Part shown: positions 48,323 to 57,159 of the stretch, piece by piece
Numbering within the stretch: position 1 is the stretch's first letter
Layout of the letters: each line of letters begins with the position of its first letter
Source of the DNA: G965267605 sp965267605
Lineage (GTDB): Bacteria; Bacteroidota; Bacteroidia; Flavobacteriales_E; Vicingaceae
Direction: 5' to 3'
Length of the DNA stretch: 64,000 bases
Assembly (NCBI GenBank): GCA_965267605.1
Contig: OZ254088.1
Coordinates: 2,604,001 to 2,668,000, forward strand
Notes under the pieces: generated by a model
The model's database searches: none
Told to the model about the DNA's origin: nothing
What the model saw: the letters and a program-made list of their open reading frames with translations, nothing else
Program-made: the position numbers and the translations under genes

Positions 48323-49269
48323 TCAAAGTTGGAATCATAGGAGGAACAGGATATGTGGCCGGAGAGCTGATCCGTTGCCTGGTTCATCATCCAGAAGTGG
48401 AAATTGATTTTGTGTACAGTCACTCAAAAGCGGGTGTAAAAGCAAATACCGTTCACCAGGACCTGGTTGGATTGGATGTGACTTTCACAGGAGAAATAAG
48501 TACTAACGTTGACGTGATATTCTTGTGTCTTGGACATGGAAAATCGAAAACATACATACAGTCGAGTAACCTCAGCAACGCCAAGATCATTGATCTCAGC
48601 ACAGACTATCGATGGGACACAAAAGCAACCTATGGTCTACCTGAGTTGCTGAAAGCCGACATCAAGAACAGCAACTTCATCGGTAATCCAGGATGCTTTG
48701 CCACCGCTATTCAATTGGCACTGCTCCCTCTTGCAAGTAAAGGGTTGCTAAGCGATGATATTCATGTAAACGCCACCACGGGATCTACAGGTGCAGGGCG
48801 CAGTTTTTCTGACACCTCTCACTTCAGCTGGCGAGAAAGCAATCTTTCCGTGTACAAGGCTTTCTCGCATCAGCACCTTACAGAAATCAACACGAGCATC
48901 AAGCATCTGCAGGATTCGTTCGACAGCAAAATCCATTTCCTTTCGATGCGTGGCGGATTTACCCGTGGAATTCTGGCGAACTGCTACACCAAGACAAATA
49001 CGGATTTCAAGGAGCTGAAGGATTTATATACAGAATACTATCAGGATGCTCCGTTTGTGCACACTAGCACAGACACTGTCCACCTGAAGCAGGTTGTAAA
49101 CACCAATCAATGCCTTGTGCAGCTTATAGACATTGAAGGAATGGTGCTGATTACTTCCGTAATCGACAACCTGCTGAAGGGGGCAGCAGGAACCGCAATA
49201 CACAATATGAATCTGATGTTCGGTCTGGAGGAAACAACCGGCTTGAACTTCAAAGCCAACTACTTCTGA
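48319..49269 (+). CDS. argC: N-acetyl-gamma-glutamyl-phosphate reductase
   Basis: A 316-residue NADPH-dependent reductase: KVGIIGGTGYVAGELIRCL at the N-terminus and the catalytic Cys in FIGNPGCFATAIQLAL, then TTGSTGAGRSFSDTSHFSWR. The ATG at 48319 (ATGA overlap with argG) is preferred to a TTG at 48313. Length matches the short class. The acyl group may be acetyl or succinyl. Confidence 0.95.
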   Translation: MIKVGIIGGTGYVAGELIRCLVHHPEVEIDFVYSHSKAGVKANTVHQDLVGLDVTFTGEISTNVDVIFLCLGHGKSKTYIQSSNLSNAKIIDLSTDYRWDTKATYGLPELLKADIKNSNFIGNPGCFATAIQLALLPLASKGLLSDDIHVNATTGSTGAGRSFSDTSHFSWRESNLSVYKAFSHQHLTEINTSIKHLQDSFDSKIHFLSMRGGFTRGILANCYTKTNTDFKELKDLYTEYYQDAPFVHTSTDTVHLKQVVNTNQCLVQLIDIEGMVLITSVIDNLLKGAAGTAIHNMNLMFGLEETTGLNFKANYF

Positions 49270-50399
49270 TGGAGATGTTTGACGTATATCCGAAACTGGA
49301 TCTTCAGCTAGCATCGGCTCAGGGAAGTACACTGATTTCCACAGCCGGTGAAACATTGATAGACCTGTATGGCGGGCACGGTGTGATCTCCATTGGTCAC
49401 TCCCACCCTACCTATGTTTCCGCGTTGAAAGACCAGATCGAGAAAATTGGGTTCTATTCCAATGCCATTCATGTACAGCAGCAGATCGCGCTAGCCGAAA
49501 AACTTGGTGAGCTTTCGGGAAGCAATGATTACCAATTGTTCCTGTGCAACAGTGGTGCTGAAGCGAATGAAAATGCCATTAAACTTGCTTCGTTCGCAAC
49601 CGGTCGGAGCAAGATGATTGCTTTCAAAGGAAGCTTCCACGGACGAACATCTTCAGCGCTGAGTGTAACAGATAATCCGGCACTTTCCGCACCCATCAAT
49701 CAGGGAAGCATAGAAGTTGACTTTCTTCAGCTGGAAGATTTTGAACGTGTTTCTGCAGCACTTCGAACCGAAGATGTTGCAGCGATCATCATCGAGGGAA
49801 TTCAAGGTGTTGGTGGCTTAGACGCGCCTTCCTCATCCTTCCTGCAACATCTGTATGCTGAATGCAAGAAGTTTGGAACCAAATTGATTCTGGATGAGAT
49901 CCAAAGTGGATATGGTCGATCAGGAAAGTTCTTTGCGCACCAATATGCTGGAGTTTCACCCGACCTTATTACGATAGCCAAAGGAATGGGGAATGGGTTT
50001 CCCATTGCCGGAGTTTTGATCGCACCAAACATTGAAGCAACTCATGGAATGTTGGGCACCACCTTTGGTGGTAACCACCTTGCTTGTGCGGCAGGAATTG
50101 CTGTGCTTGATGTAATCAAGGAAGAACAGTTGATTCAGAAAGCTGGAGAGATAGGAGATAAGATCAAACGCGCATTGAATGAGGTTTCAGCCATCAAACA
50201 AATCAAGGGTGAAGGGCTGATGATTGGAATCGAACTGTACGAAGAAGCGGGTGTACTCCGTCAAACCTTATTTAACAAATACAACATGGTAACGGGATCG
50301 TCTGCCAATAAGAACCTGGTTCGGATCCTTCCACCATTGAACATATCGGAAGCACATATCGATCAATTCATCGATGCCATTAAAACTGAACTGTCATGA
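49269..50399 (+). CDS. argD: Acylornithine aminotransferase
   Basis: A 376-residue class III PLP aminotransferase. LILDEIQSGYGRSGKFFAHQ and ITIAKGMGNGFPIAGVLI contain the PLP Asp and Lys; FLCNSGAEANENAIKLASF and FKGSFHGRTSSALSVT bind cofactor and substrate. It converts acyl-glutamate semialdehyde to acylornithine. Start and stop overlap neighbours by 1 and 4 bases. Confidence 0.95.
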   Translation: MEMFDVYPKLDLQLASAQGSTLISTAGETLIDLYGGHGVISIGHSHPTYVSALKDQIEKIGFYSNAIHVQQQIALAEKLGELSGSNDYQLFLCNSGAEANENAIKLASFATGRSKMIAFKGSFHGRTSSALSVTDNPALSAPINQGSIEVDFLQLEDFERVSAALRTEDVAAIIIEGIQGVGGLDAPSSSFLQHLYAECKKFGTKLILDEIQSGYGRSGKFFAHQYAGVSPDLITIAKGMGNGFPIAGVLIAPNIEATHGMLGTTFGGNHLACAAGIAVLDVIKEEQLIQKAGEIGDKIKRALNEVSAIKQIKGEGLMIGIELYEEAGVLRQTLFNKYNMVTGSSANKNLVRILPPLNISEAHIDQFIDAIKTELS

Positions 50400-51340
50400 A
50401 ACAATTCACCACAGTTAAGGATGTAGATGACGTAATGGGGCTTGTGGTACTTGCACGGCAGCTAAAGTCAGACCCATTTTCCAACAAAGATCTTGGCAAG
50501 AATAAAACGCTGGGTCTGTTGTTCTTCAACCCAAGTCTGCGAACCCGTCTAAGCACCCAAAAAGCTGCCCAAAATTTGGGCATGGATGTGATGGTGTTAA
50601 ATGTAAACGGTGATAGTTGGGCCATCGAAATGCACGATGGGATAGTAATGGATGCCGGTTCACAGGAACACATCAAAGAAGCTGCGGGTGTAATCTCTCA
50701 GTACTGCGACATCATCGGTATTCGAACCTTTCCTTCTCTGAAAGACAAGCGGGAAGACTACTCCGAGTATATCCTTAAGAAGTTCCTGCAGAATGCCACC
50801 GTGCCTGTTGTTTCTTTGGAAAGTGCAACACTGCATCCCTTACAATCGCTTGCCGATCTGCTCACGATCTCAGAATCAAAAATCGTCAAGCCTAAGATTG
50901 CAATCACCTGGGCACCACACCCAAAAGCTTTACCCCAAGCCGTTGTCAATTCATTTTGTGAATGGATTGGGCAAACCGAGGCTGATGTAATTCTTACTCA
51001 TCCAAAGGGATTCGAATTGTCTGATGTTTACACCAGTAACATCACCATCTGTTACGATCAAAACGAAGCCCTCAAAGGTGCCGATTTCGTGTATGCAAAG
51101 AATTGGTCATCCTATAACGACTATGGACAAATTGGTTGCGGTCTCAACAATTGGGCGATCACCAAAGCAAAAATGGAGCTGACCAACAATGGCAAATTCA
51201 TGCATTGTCTCCCGTTGCGAAGAAATGTTGTGGCCACCGATGAAGTATTGGATTCATCCCAATCTATTGTATTGGAACAAGCCAACAATCGAACCTTCGC
51301 TGCACAAGCAGTGCTATACAAAATGTTGTGTCATGAATAA
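50396..51340 (+). CDS. argF': N-acyl-L-ornithine transcarbamylase (argF' type)
   Basis: A 314-residue transcarbamylase. The carbamoyl-phosphate motif is FFNPSLRTRLSTQKAA (SLRTR instead of the STRTR of ornithine enzymes), with HCLPLRRNVV near the end. These are marks of the N-acetyl/N-succinyl-ornithine enzymes used by Xanthomonas and Bacteroides. At the position that separates the two substrates the segment reads MDAGSQEHIKEAAGV. The enzyme carbamoylates acylated ornithine, so deacylation (ArgE) follows. Overlaps argB by 8 bases. Confidence 0.92.
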   Translation: MKQFTTVKDVDDVMGLVVLARQLKSDPFSNKDLGKNKTLGLLFFNPSLRTRLSTQKAAQNLGMDVMVLNVNGDSWAIEMHDGIVMDAGSQEHIKEAAGVISQYCDIIGIRTFPSLKDKREDYSEYILKKFLQNATVPVVSLESATLHPLQSLADLLTISESKIVKPKIAITWAPHPKALPQAVVNSFCEWIGQTEADVILTHPKGFELSDVYTSNITICYDQNEALKGADFVYAKNWSSYNDYGQIGCGLNNWAITKAKMELTNNGKFMHCLPLRRNVVATDEVLDSSQSIVLEQANNRTFAAQAVLYKMLCHE

Positions 51341-52106
51341 GATCACCATTGTAAAGGTTGGCGGAAACGTACTTCAGGACGGTAAGGCCACTCAACAGTT
51401 TCTGAAAGACTTTGCCGCCATGGAGGGGAACAAAATTCTGGTTCATGGTGGAGGAAAAGAGGCCACTCAACTTTCCGAAAAGCTGGGAATACAGGTCCAA
51501 ATGATTGATGGACGAAGAATTACCTGTTCCGAGCAGTTGGACGTAACCACCATGGTATATGCCGGCTTGATCAACAAAAAGATCGTGGCCCAACTTCAGG
51601 CTATTGGTATCAACGCTATTGGTTTGAGTGGGGCAGACGGTGCCATTATTCAATCTACAAAACGCGCTTCACAACCTATCGATTATGGTTGGGTGGGCGA
51701 TGTAACAAACATCAATCTGAAAGCGATTTACTCCCTACTCAATGCAGGTTTCATTCCTGTGTTTAACGCTATTACGTTGGATGAGAAAGGTCAACTCCTT
51801 AACACCAATGCGGACACAATTGCTGCGGAACTGGCAAAAGCACTAAGTACATCCCATGATGTTGTACTCCTCTGCTGTTTTGAGAAGAAAGGATTGCTGA
51901 AAACAATAGGTGATGATGATTCTGTAATTCAGCACCTCACACCTACGGGAATAGCGCGCATGATAGAAAATGGTGCCATCTCCGATGGGATGATCCCAAA
52001 AACCAAGAACTGCGTTGACGCACTACGGGCCAACGTAACTCAGGTTCGAATTGGCGGGCCAACCACAATCTGGTCAGCCGAAAACTGCACAACGATCACG
52101 AAATGA
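51333..52106 (+). CDS. argB: Acylglutamate kinase
   Basis: A 257-residue amino-acid kinase. NKITIVKVGGNVLQDGKA and KILVHGGGKEATQLSEKLG are the phosphate- and substrate-binding motifs; LNTNADTIAAELAKALST and GMIPKTKNCVDALRANVTQV follow. The ATG at 51333, overlapping argF', fits the family N-terminus; the frame stays open upstream inside argF'. No arginine-sensing N-terminal helix is present, so feedback inhibition at this step may be absent. Confidence 0.94.
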   Translation: MNKITIVKVGGNVLQDGKATQQFLKDFAAMEGNKILVHGGGKEATQLSEKLGIQVQMIDGRRITCSEQLDVTTMVYAGLINKKIVAQLQAIGINAIGLSGADGAIIQSTKRASQPIDYGWVGDVTNINLKAIYSLLNAGFIPVFNAITLDEKGQLLNTNADTIAAELAKALSTSHDVVLLCCFEKKGLLKTIGDDDSVIQHLTPTGIARMIENGAISDGMIPKTKNCVDALRANVTQVRIGGPTTIWSAENCTTITK

Positions 52107-53164
52107 AAATTGAATCAACCATAACGCTGCTCAAGCAACTGATCCAAACACCTTCGTTCTCCGGTGAAGAAAACAAGGCTGCTGACATCATGGAACAGTT
52201 CCTCATCAAGCAAGGATTGAAGGCTTCTCGACTTGGTAATAACGTTTGGGTCGAAAGTACGGCTGACACATCAAAGCCAACCCTTCTTCTGAATTCGCAT
52301 TTGGATACTGTACAGCCAAATTCGGGTTACACGGTTGATCCATTTGGCGCAATCGAAAAAGAAGGAAAACTGATAGGTCTTGGCAGCAATGATGCCGCTG
52401 CATCTCTGGTTTCCCTTTTGCACACATTCTTCCATTTTAAGGATCGTGAGATGCCGTATAACCTCGTTTTCCTCGCATCAGCCGAAGAGGAAAATTCCGG
52501 AGATCGCGGCATCCGAATGGCACTCGAAGAAATCGGTCAGCCAGACCTGGCCATTGTCGGAGAACCCACATCCATGAAGCTATGCACAGCCGAAAAAGGA
52601 CTATTGGTAGTAGATGGATACGCCCACGGTATAGCAGGTCATGCTGCACATAACAATACGGTGAATGCCATAACGAATGCCCTGCAAGACATCCAATGGA
52701 TAAACGGGTATTCATTTGATCGCCCCTCGGAAAAGCTGGGTAGCACCACGATGCAGACAACCCAAATCAACGCAGGAGTGCAGCACAATCTCGTTCCTGA
52801 CCAATGCCATTTCGTTATTGATGTTCGCATCAACGACATGTACGATAACGTAGAGGTCCTTCAATTGCTGGAACAGCACACGGAAAGCAAACTAATCGCA
52901 CGCTCTTTCAAACACAATTCCTCAGGAATATCAGCAGAGCATACACTGGTAAAAGCTGCCGCACAACTTGGTATTGAAACGTTTGGCTCCCCAACACTTT
53001 CCGATCAGACGGCCTTGTCATGTCCGTCCGTGAAAATTGGACCGGGAGAAACTACCCGTTCTCATCAGGCGGATGAGTACATCTACCTGCGCGAGATTGA
53101 AGAGGGAATAGAAACATACATACACTTATTGAACAAACTATTTGAAGATGAAGCTCTGGGATAA
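52103..53164 (+). CDS. argE: M20-family deacylase of the arginine pathway
   Basis: A 353-residue M20 zinc peptidase-like deacylase. Zinc ligands and catalytic residues lie in LLLNSHLDTVQPNSG, GLGSNDAAASLVSLL, LASAEEENSGDRGIR and IVGEPTSMKLC, with a distal His in GETTRSHQADEYIYL. It removes the acyl group from N-acylcitrulline (in this pathway) or acylornithine. Operon position supports the role over other M20 functions. Confidence 0.92.
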   Translation: MKIESTITLLKQLIQTPSFSGEENKAADIMEQFLIKQGLKASRLGNNVWVESTADTSKPTLLLNSHLDTVQPNSGYTVDPFGAIEKEGKLIGLGSNDAAASLVSLLHTFFHFKDREMPYNLVFLASAEEENSGDRGIRMALEEIGQPDLAIVGEPTSMKLCTAEKGLLVVDGYAHGIAGHAAHNNTVNAITNALQDIQWINGYSFDRPSEKLGSTTMQTTQINAGVQHNLVPDQCHFVIDVRINDMYDNVEVLQLLEQHTESKLIARSFKHNSSGISAEHTLVKAAAQLGIETFGSPTLSDQTALSCPSVKIGPGETTRSHQADEYIYLREIEEGIETYIHLLNKLFEDEALG

Positions 53165-54437
53165 AGGATACACCATCAATAATCTGGTGGAAAAATTCAC
53201 CATTGGCAAAGACCGTGAGTTGGATGTCAAACTGGCCAAGTATGATGTGCTAGGAAGCATCGCCCATGCCCAAATGCTTGCAAGTACCGGCATTATTTCA
53301 ACCACGGATCATCAGGCTATTGATACGGGATTACACCAAATTCTGGCGGAGATTAGCTCTGGTCAATTTAAAATCGAAGAAGGGTTTGAAGACGTTCACA
53401 GCAAGGTAGAATATCAGCTAACCGAAATGATTGGCGAGCCAGCAAAAAAGCTCCACACCGCACGATCACGAAACGATCAGGTGCTCGTAGATCTTCATCT
53501 GTACGCAAAGGAAGAACTACAGATCGTTGACTCGCAGGTACGGAAACTCGCTACACTTCTGCTCAACCTAAGTGAGCAATACAAAGACATATTGATGCCG
53601 GGCTATACACATACACAGGTGGCCATGCCATCATCCTTCGGACTTTGGTTCGCTGCCCACGCTGAAACGTTGATAGATGACCTTCACATGGTAAAAGCTG
53701 CATACCACATTGCAGATCAGAATCCGCTGGGTTCCGCTGCCGGATACGGATCATCTTTTGCTATCAACCGCACCCTAACTACGGAGACGCTGGGATTTAC
53801 TACGATGAAATACAATTCTGTGGCCGCTCAACATAGTCGGGGGAAAATGGAACAGAGCGTAACCTATGCGCTTGCCTCAATCGCATCAACAATGGGTAAG
53901 CTCGCTTCTGATATTTGTCTCTTCATGAATCAGAATTTCGGATTCATCTCTTTTCCTGATCAACTTACAACAGGGTCAAGCATCATGCCGCACAAGAAAA
54001 ATCCGGATGTGTTTGAACTGGTACGGGCAAAGGCCAACAAAATTCAAGGGTCACCGGCTGCACTGGCTATCGTATTGAGCAATCTCACAACTGGTTACCA
54101 TCGAGACTTTCAGGAATTGAAAGAGATGTTCATAGAGAACATTGAAACAACTAAATCAATTCTTGAGGTCAGCAATTTCATGCTTCAACACATTGAAGTG
54201 TATCCAGATATTCTGGACGATGAGATATACGACCACCTGTATACCGTAGAGTCAGTTAATGAACTTGTGATTCAAGGAACACCTTTCCGCGAGGCGTACC
54301 AAACAGTTGGTGCTTCAGTTCAATCGGGAACCTATGTTCCAAAAAGTGTCATAAACCACTCACATGAAGGTTCTATTGGCAACCTTTGCAATGCTGAGAT
54401 TAAAACAAAAATGAACAACATTAAGCTGGAAGCATGA
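53148..54437 (+). CDS. argH: Argininosuccinate lyase
   Basis: A 429-residue fumarase/aspartase-superfamily lyase producing arginine and fumarate. Signature GSSIMPHKKNPDVFELVR; HTARSRNDQVLVDLHLYA and PGYTHTQVAMPSSFG are typical. The ATG at 53148 is preferred to a TTG at 53142; both overlap argE. Overlaps proC by ATGA. Confidence 0.95.
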   Translation: MKLWDKGYTINNLVEKFTIGKDRELDVKLAKYDVLGSIAHAQMLASTGIISTTDHQAIDTGLHQILAEISSGQFKIEEGFEDVHSKVEYQLTEMIGEPAKKLHTARSRNDQVLVDLHLYAKEELQIVDSQVRKLATLLLNLSEQYKDILMPGYTHTQVAMPSSFGLWFAAHAETLIDDLHMVKAAYHIADQNPLGSAAGYGSSFAINRTLTTETLGFTTMKYNSVAAQHSRGKMEQSVTYALASIASTMGKLASDICLFMNQNFGFISFPDQLTTGSSIMPHKKNPDVFELVRAKANKIQGSPAALAIVLSNLTTGYHRDFQELKEMFIENIETTKSILEVSNFMLQHIEVYPDILDDEIYDHLYTVESVNELVIQGTPFREAYQTVGASVQSGTYVPKSVINHSHEGSIGNLCNAEIKTKMNNIKLEA

Positions 54438-55225
54438 ACTACAAAATCGCCATTATAGGATGCGGTAACCTTGGAAGGTCCATTGCGGAAGGGTTGATAG
54501 ATAATCAGTCCTTTAACAACAAAGACCTGACCGTTACGAAAAGAGATGTTTCAGGGTTGGAAGATTTAGCAGAACAAGGTGTGTCTACAACTTCCAACAA
54601 TCAACGAGCCGTTGAAAACGCCAACCTGATTATTGTTGCGCTAAAACCTTACAATATTCTCGAGGTTCTCTCCAACCTGAGACCTCATATCGGAGCAGAT
54701 CAAGTTGTGATTTCTCTGGCATCCGGGATAGGGTTGCCACAGCTGGAGGAGATCTTTGGAGTGGAACAAAAACTTTTTCGGGCGATGCCCAATATTGCAG
54801 CCAGCGTGAAGGAATCAGTAACGTGTGTATGTGGCACAAACGGAAATCAGGAGGATAATAAGATGGTATCCGATGTATTCAATTGCATGGGAGATACACT
54901 AATGATCAATGAAGACCTCATGGATGCGGCTACCGTATTAGGCGCGTGTGGCATAGCCTATGTAATGAGATTCATGCGTGCTATGGTACAAGGGGGCATT
55001 CAGATTGGTTTCAGTGCCGAGATCGCAGGACGGATTGTCAATCAAACGGTGAAAGGAGCTGCGGAACTGCTTATATCTGGGGAAACCCATCCTGAATCAG
55101 AAATCGATAAAGTAACTACACCCAAAGGGTGTACCATTGTAGGATTAAATGAAATGGAACATAACGGGTTCAGTTCTTCGTTAATTAAAGGGATAGTTGC
55201 TTCCAACAATGAAATTGGAGCATAA
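54434..55225 (+). CDS. proC: Pyrroline-5-carboxylate reductase
   Basis: A 263-residue NADPH-dependent reductase making proline from pyrroline-5-carboxylate. Rossmann motif IAIIGCGNLGRSIAEGLI, VVISLASGIGLPQLEE, and the C-terminal family segment TTPKGCTIVGLNEMEHNGF. Its ATGA overlap with argH links proline and arginine synthesis, which share glutamate as precursor. Confidence 0.93.
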   Translation: MNYKIAIIGCGNLGRSIAEGLIDNQSFNNKDLTVTKRDVSGLEDLAEQGVSTTSNNQRAVENANLIIVALKPYNILEVLSNLRPHIGADQVVISLASGIGLPQLEEIFGVEQKLFRAMPNIAASVKESVTCVCGTNGNQEDNKMVSDVFNCMGDTLMINEDLMDAATVLGACGIAYVMRFMRAMVQGGIQIGFSAEIAGRIVNQTVKGAAELLISGETHPESEIDKVTTPKGCTIVGLNEMEHNGFSSSLIKGIVASNNEIGA

Positions 55226-55233
55226 ACAGTACC

Positions 55234-55893
55234 ATGAACCAGAGATTCAAAACGTTAGCGGCTAGATGTCTTGTACTCTCAACCATATTGGGAATGCTGG
55301 GATGGGCGTTCATCTATTTCAGCAACAAGGCGGTTGTTGGTAATGCTCAAGGGAAACTGCACGATGATGTTCAATCCATCCCTCATAACAAAGTTGGTTT
55401 ACTCCTTGGGTCCAACCGTGAACTTCCTTCCGGGCGACAGAATCCTTACTACTATTACAGGATCAATGCAGCAATTGAACTGTTCAACGCGGGTAAGATC
55501 GATTACATCCTGGCCAGCGGAGATAACCATATCGTATCCTACGATGAGCCTACATTCATGATGGAAGATCTGATCAAAGCTGGAGTGCCAAAAGATCGTA
55601 TCTATCTTGACTTTGCTGGATTTCGGACTTTAGATTCAGTTGTTAGGTGCAAGGAGGTTTTTGGCGAATCCAACATCACGGTCATCTCCCAGCAATTTCA
55701 CAACGAACGCGCAATCTACATTGCGGAAAGAAAGGGTTTGAATGCAATCGGGTTTAACGCTCAGGATGTGAATGCCAGGGCTGGCGCATACACCAACGCT
55801 CGTGAAAAACTTGCAAGGGTTAAGATGATCCTTGACTTGTGGTTCGGTAAAGACCCAAGGTTCTTTGGTGAACCGATTTCTATAGGCTCCTGA
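55234..55893 (+). CDS. SanA/YdcF-like DUF218 membrane protein
   Basis: A 219-residue protein with one N-terminal membrane anchor (CLVLSTILGMLGWAFIYF) and a DUF218 domain: VGLLLGSNRELPSGRQNPYY, YILASGDNHIVSY, MMEDLIKAGVPKDRIYLDFA, FRTLDSVVRCKEVFGES. SanA of enterics affects envelope barrier and vancomycin resistance by an unknown mechanism. It lies 8 bases after proC and is probably the last gene of the arg transcript. Confidence 0.88.
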   Translation: MNQRFKTLAARCLVLSTILGMLGWAFIYFSNKAVVGNAQGKLHDDVQSIPHNKVGLLLGSNRELPSGRQNPYYYYRINAAIELFNAGKIDYILASGDNHIVSYDEPTFMMEDLIKAGVPKDRIYLDFAGFRTLDSVVRCKEVFGESNITVISQQFHNERAIYIAERKGLNAIGFNAQDVNARAGAYTNAREKLARVKMILDLWFGKDPRFFGEPISIGS

Positions 55894-55924
55894 GTTTTAT
55901 GGAATTTGGACTTATCCAGCATCT

Positions 55925-55941
55925 CTACAGCAAAGCTGTAG
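55925..55941 (+). promoter_or_regulatory. Perfect hairpin directly before a start codon
   Basis: CTACAGC-AAA-GCTGTAG is a 7-bp perfect stem with a three-base loop. It ends one base before the ATG at 55943 and so occupies the whole ribosome-binding region. Confidence 0.5.
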
Positions 55942-55942
55942 T

Positions 55943-56422
55943 ATGAAACGCACAATCTTACTAGCTACCCTTTTTGCCCTTTTCAATGTTGATTCCTTTG
56001 GAAGTGAATGGTGTCATGTAAGCTCAACGTACTTTAACGTTGTTTGGGATGAAGCCAAACAAGAGGCAGAAATCACCCCTCAATTCTACGCCAAGGCAGG
56101 CCCGGAAAACCTCTGCAAAGTGCTTCAACGCGAAGCCAACACGGAGGCCATTGAAGCCATTGCCAAGACTGGGTTATTGTCCAGAATGAACATTCATATC
56201 AAATACAAAGCCGGAGATTTTGGAGACCGCATCGCTATCGATGTTACCGACTTCGTAGCTGTAGATGGCTGTCCGTGGGATGATGACGATGCACGAAACT
56301 ACGCCATTCGATGTGTTCAGAAGTCGGTAGCGGGTATGGGACTGGAACAAGTTATCCGTATCGAAATTCTTAAAGACGATAAATACGGCATCGTACCGAT
56401 TGGATTGAGCAATAGTCTGTAA
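55943..56422 (+). CDS. Secreted protein of unknown function
   Basis: A 159-residue protein with a signal peptide (KRTILLATLFALFNVDSFG). The mature part has an alternating beta/alpha pattern (YFNVVWDEAKQEAEITPQFY, MNIHIKYKAGDFGDRIAIDV) and an acidic cluster CPWDDDDARNY. No family recognised. A stable hairpin covers its ribosome-binding region. Confidence 0.72.
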   Translation: MKRTILLATLFALFNVDSFGSEWCHVSSTYFNVVWDEAKQEAEITPQFYAKAGPENLCKVLQREANTEAIEAIAKTGLLSRMNIHIKYKAGDFGDRIAIDVTDFVAVDGCPWDDDDARNYAIRCVQKSVAGMGLEQVIRIEILKDDKYGIVPIGLSNSL

Positions 56423-56479
56423 GATGCCTACGCCCCCTTTGCGCTCAAAGTCGCCCGTGGTTTACGCAGTCCACGTGTA

Positions 56480-56962
56480 CTAAAGACCTGCTAATACTGC
56501 GGGACCAACCACGAACAAACCAAGAATCGCACACGCAGCAACGATCGCTGGATTAGGACCCACCTGGTGCTTAGTACTATCGTTTAGATCATCAAAAGCG
56601 ATCGCAAAATTTCGATTGGATCCATCCACCACCTTCAGTGTTCTCAGGTGAAGATGATTACGGTGTTGCAGGATAGTTGCCCTGCTCTCTTCGTGTATAT
56701 AGTACTTCACCTGATGTACGCACATCAGGTCTTCTGCGGGTTGTAGAAAACCATACAGTGAATCTTTAGACCAGCGTACCTGCTTGATACGGTAGTGATT
56801 CCCCAAAGAATCCAGGATCGAAACAATCTGGTATTTCCGAAACGCTTTATTCCTATTCCACTTGGTAAGTGGCATTACCTGAGTACGCACAGTGTACACC
56901 CCCGAACAGGAGGAAAGACCGATGATCAGACCGGCAAAAGCGATATATAACCAGCGTTTGAT
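56480..56962 (-). CDS. Lipoprotein of unknown function with ATC in the start position
   Basis: About 160 residues. A GTG at 56899 is the first standard start, but the frame continues upstream and encodes KRWLYIAFAGLIIGLSSC, a textbook lipoprotein signal with lipobox LSSC. The codon where Met should stand is ATC (56962-56960). Upstream codons to the in-frame TAA pair contain no ATG, GTG or TTG. The mature part includes a positively charged, beta-rich segment and a C-terminal hydrophobic stretch (PAIVAACAILGLFVVGPAVL). Function unknown. This is the second gene in the window with ATC at the expected start. Confidence 0.65.
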   Translation of the reverse strand: MKRWLYIAFAGLIIGLSSCSGVYTVRTQVMPLTKWNRNKAFRKYQIVSILDSLGNHYRIKQVRWSKDSLYGFLQPAEDLMCVHQVKYYIHEESRATILQHRNHLHLRTLKVVDGSNRNFAIAFDDLNDSTKHQVGPNPAIVAACAILGLFVVGPAVLAGL

Positions 56963-57159
56963 AGTTAAATGTACATGTTATTACGCACAATGTATGTTGC
57001 TACATGTATTCGGTAAAGTGACATGAATTCTCGACAGGTGATTTTCTATTTATAACTACCCCCCGGAACTTTGTACCGGGTAGAAAATGTATGCGGAGAC
57101 ACTTATCCCGCGCACTCTTTTCCCCACTAAATTTTATCGAACTGTCTAAACTATTTAAG

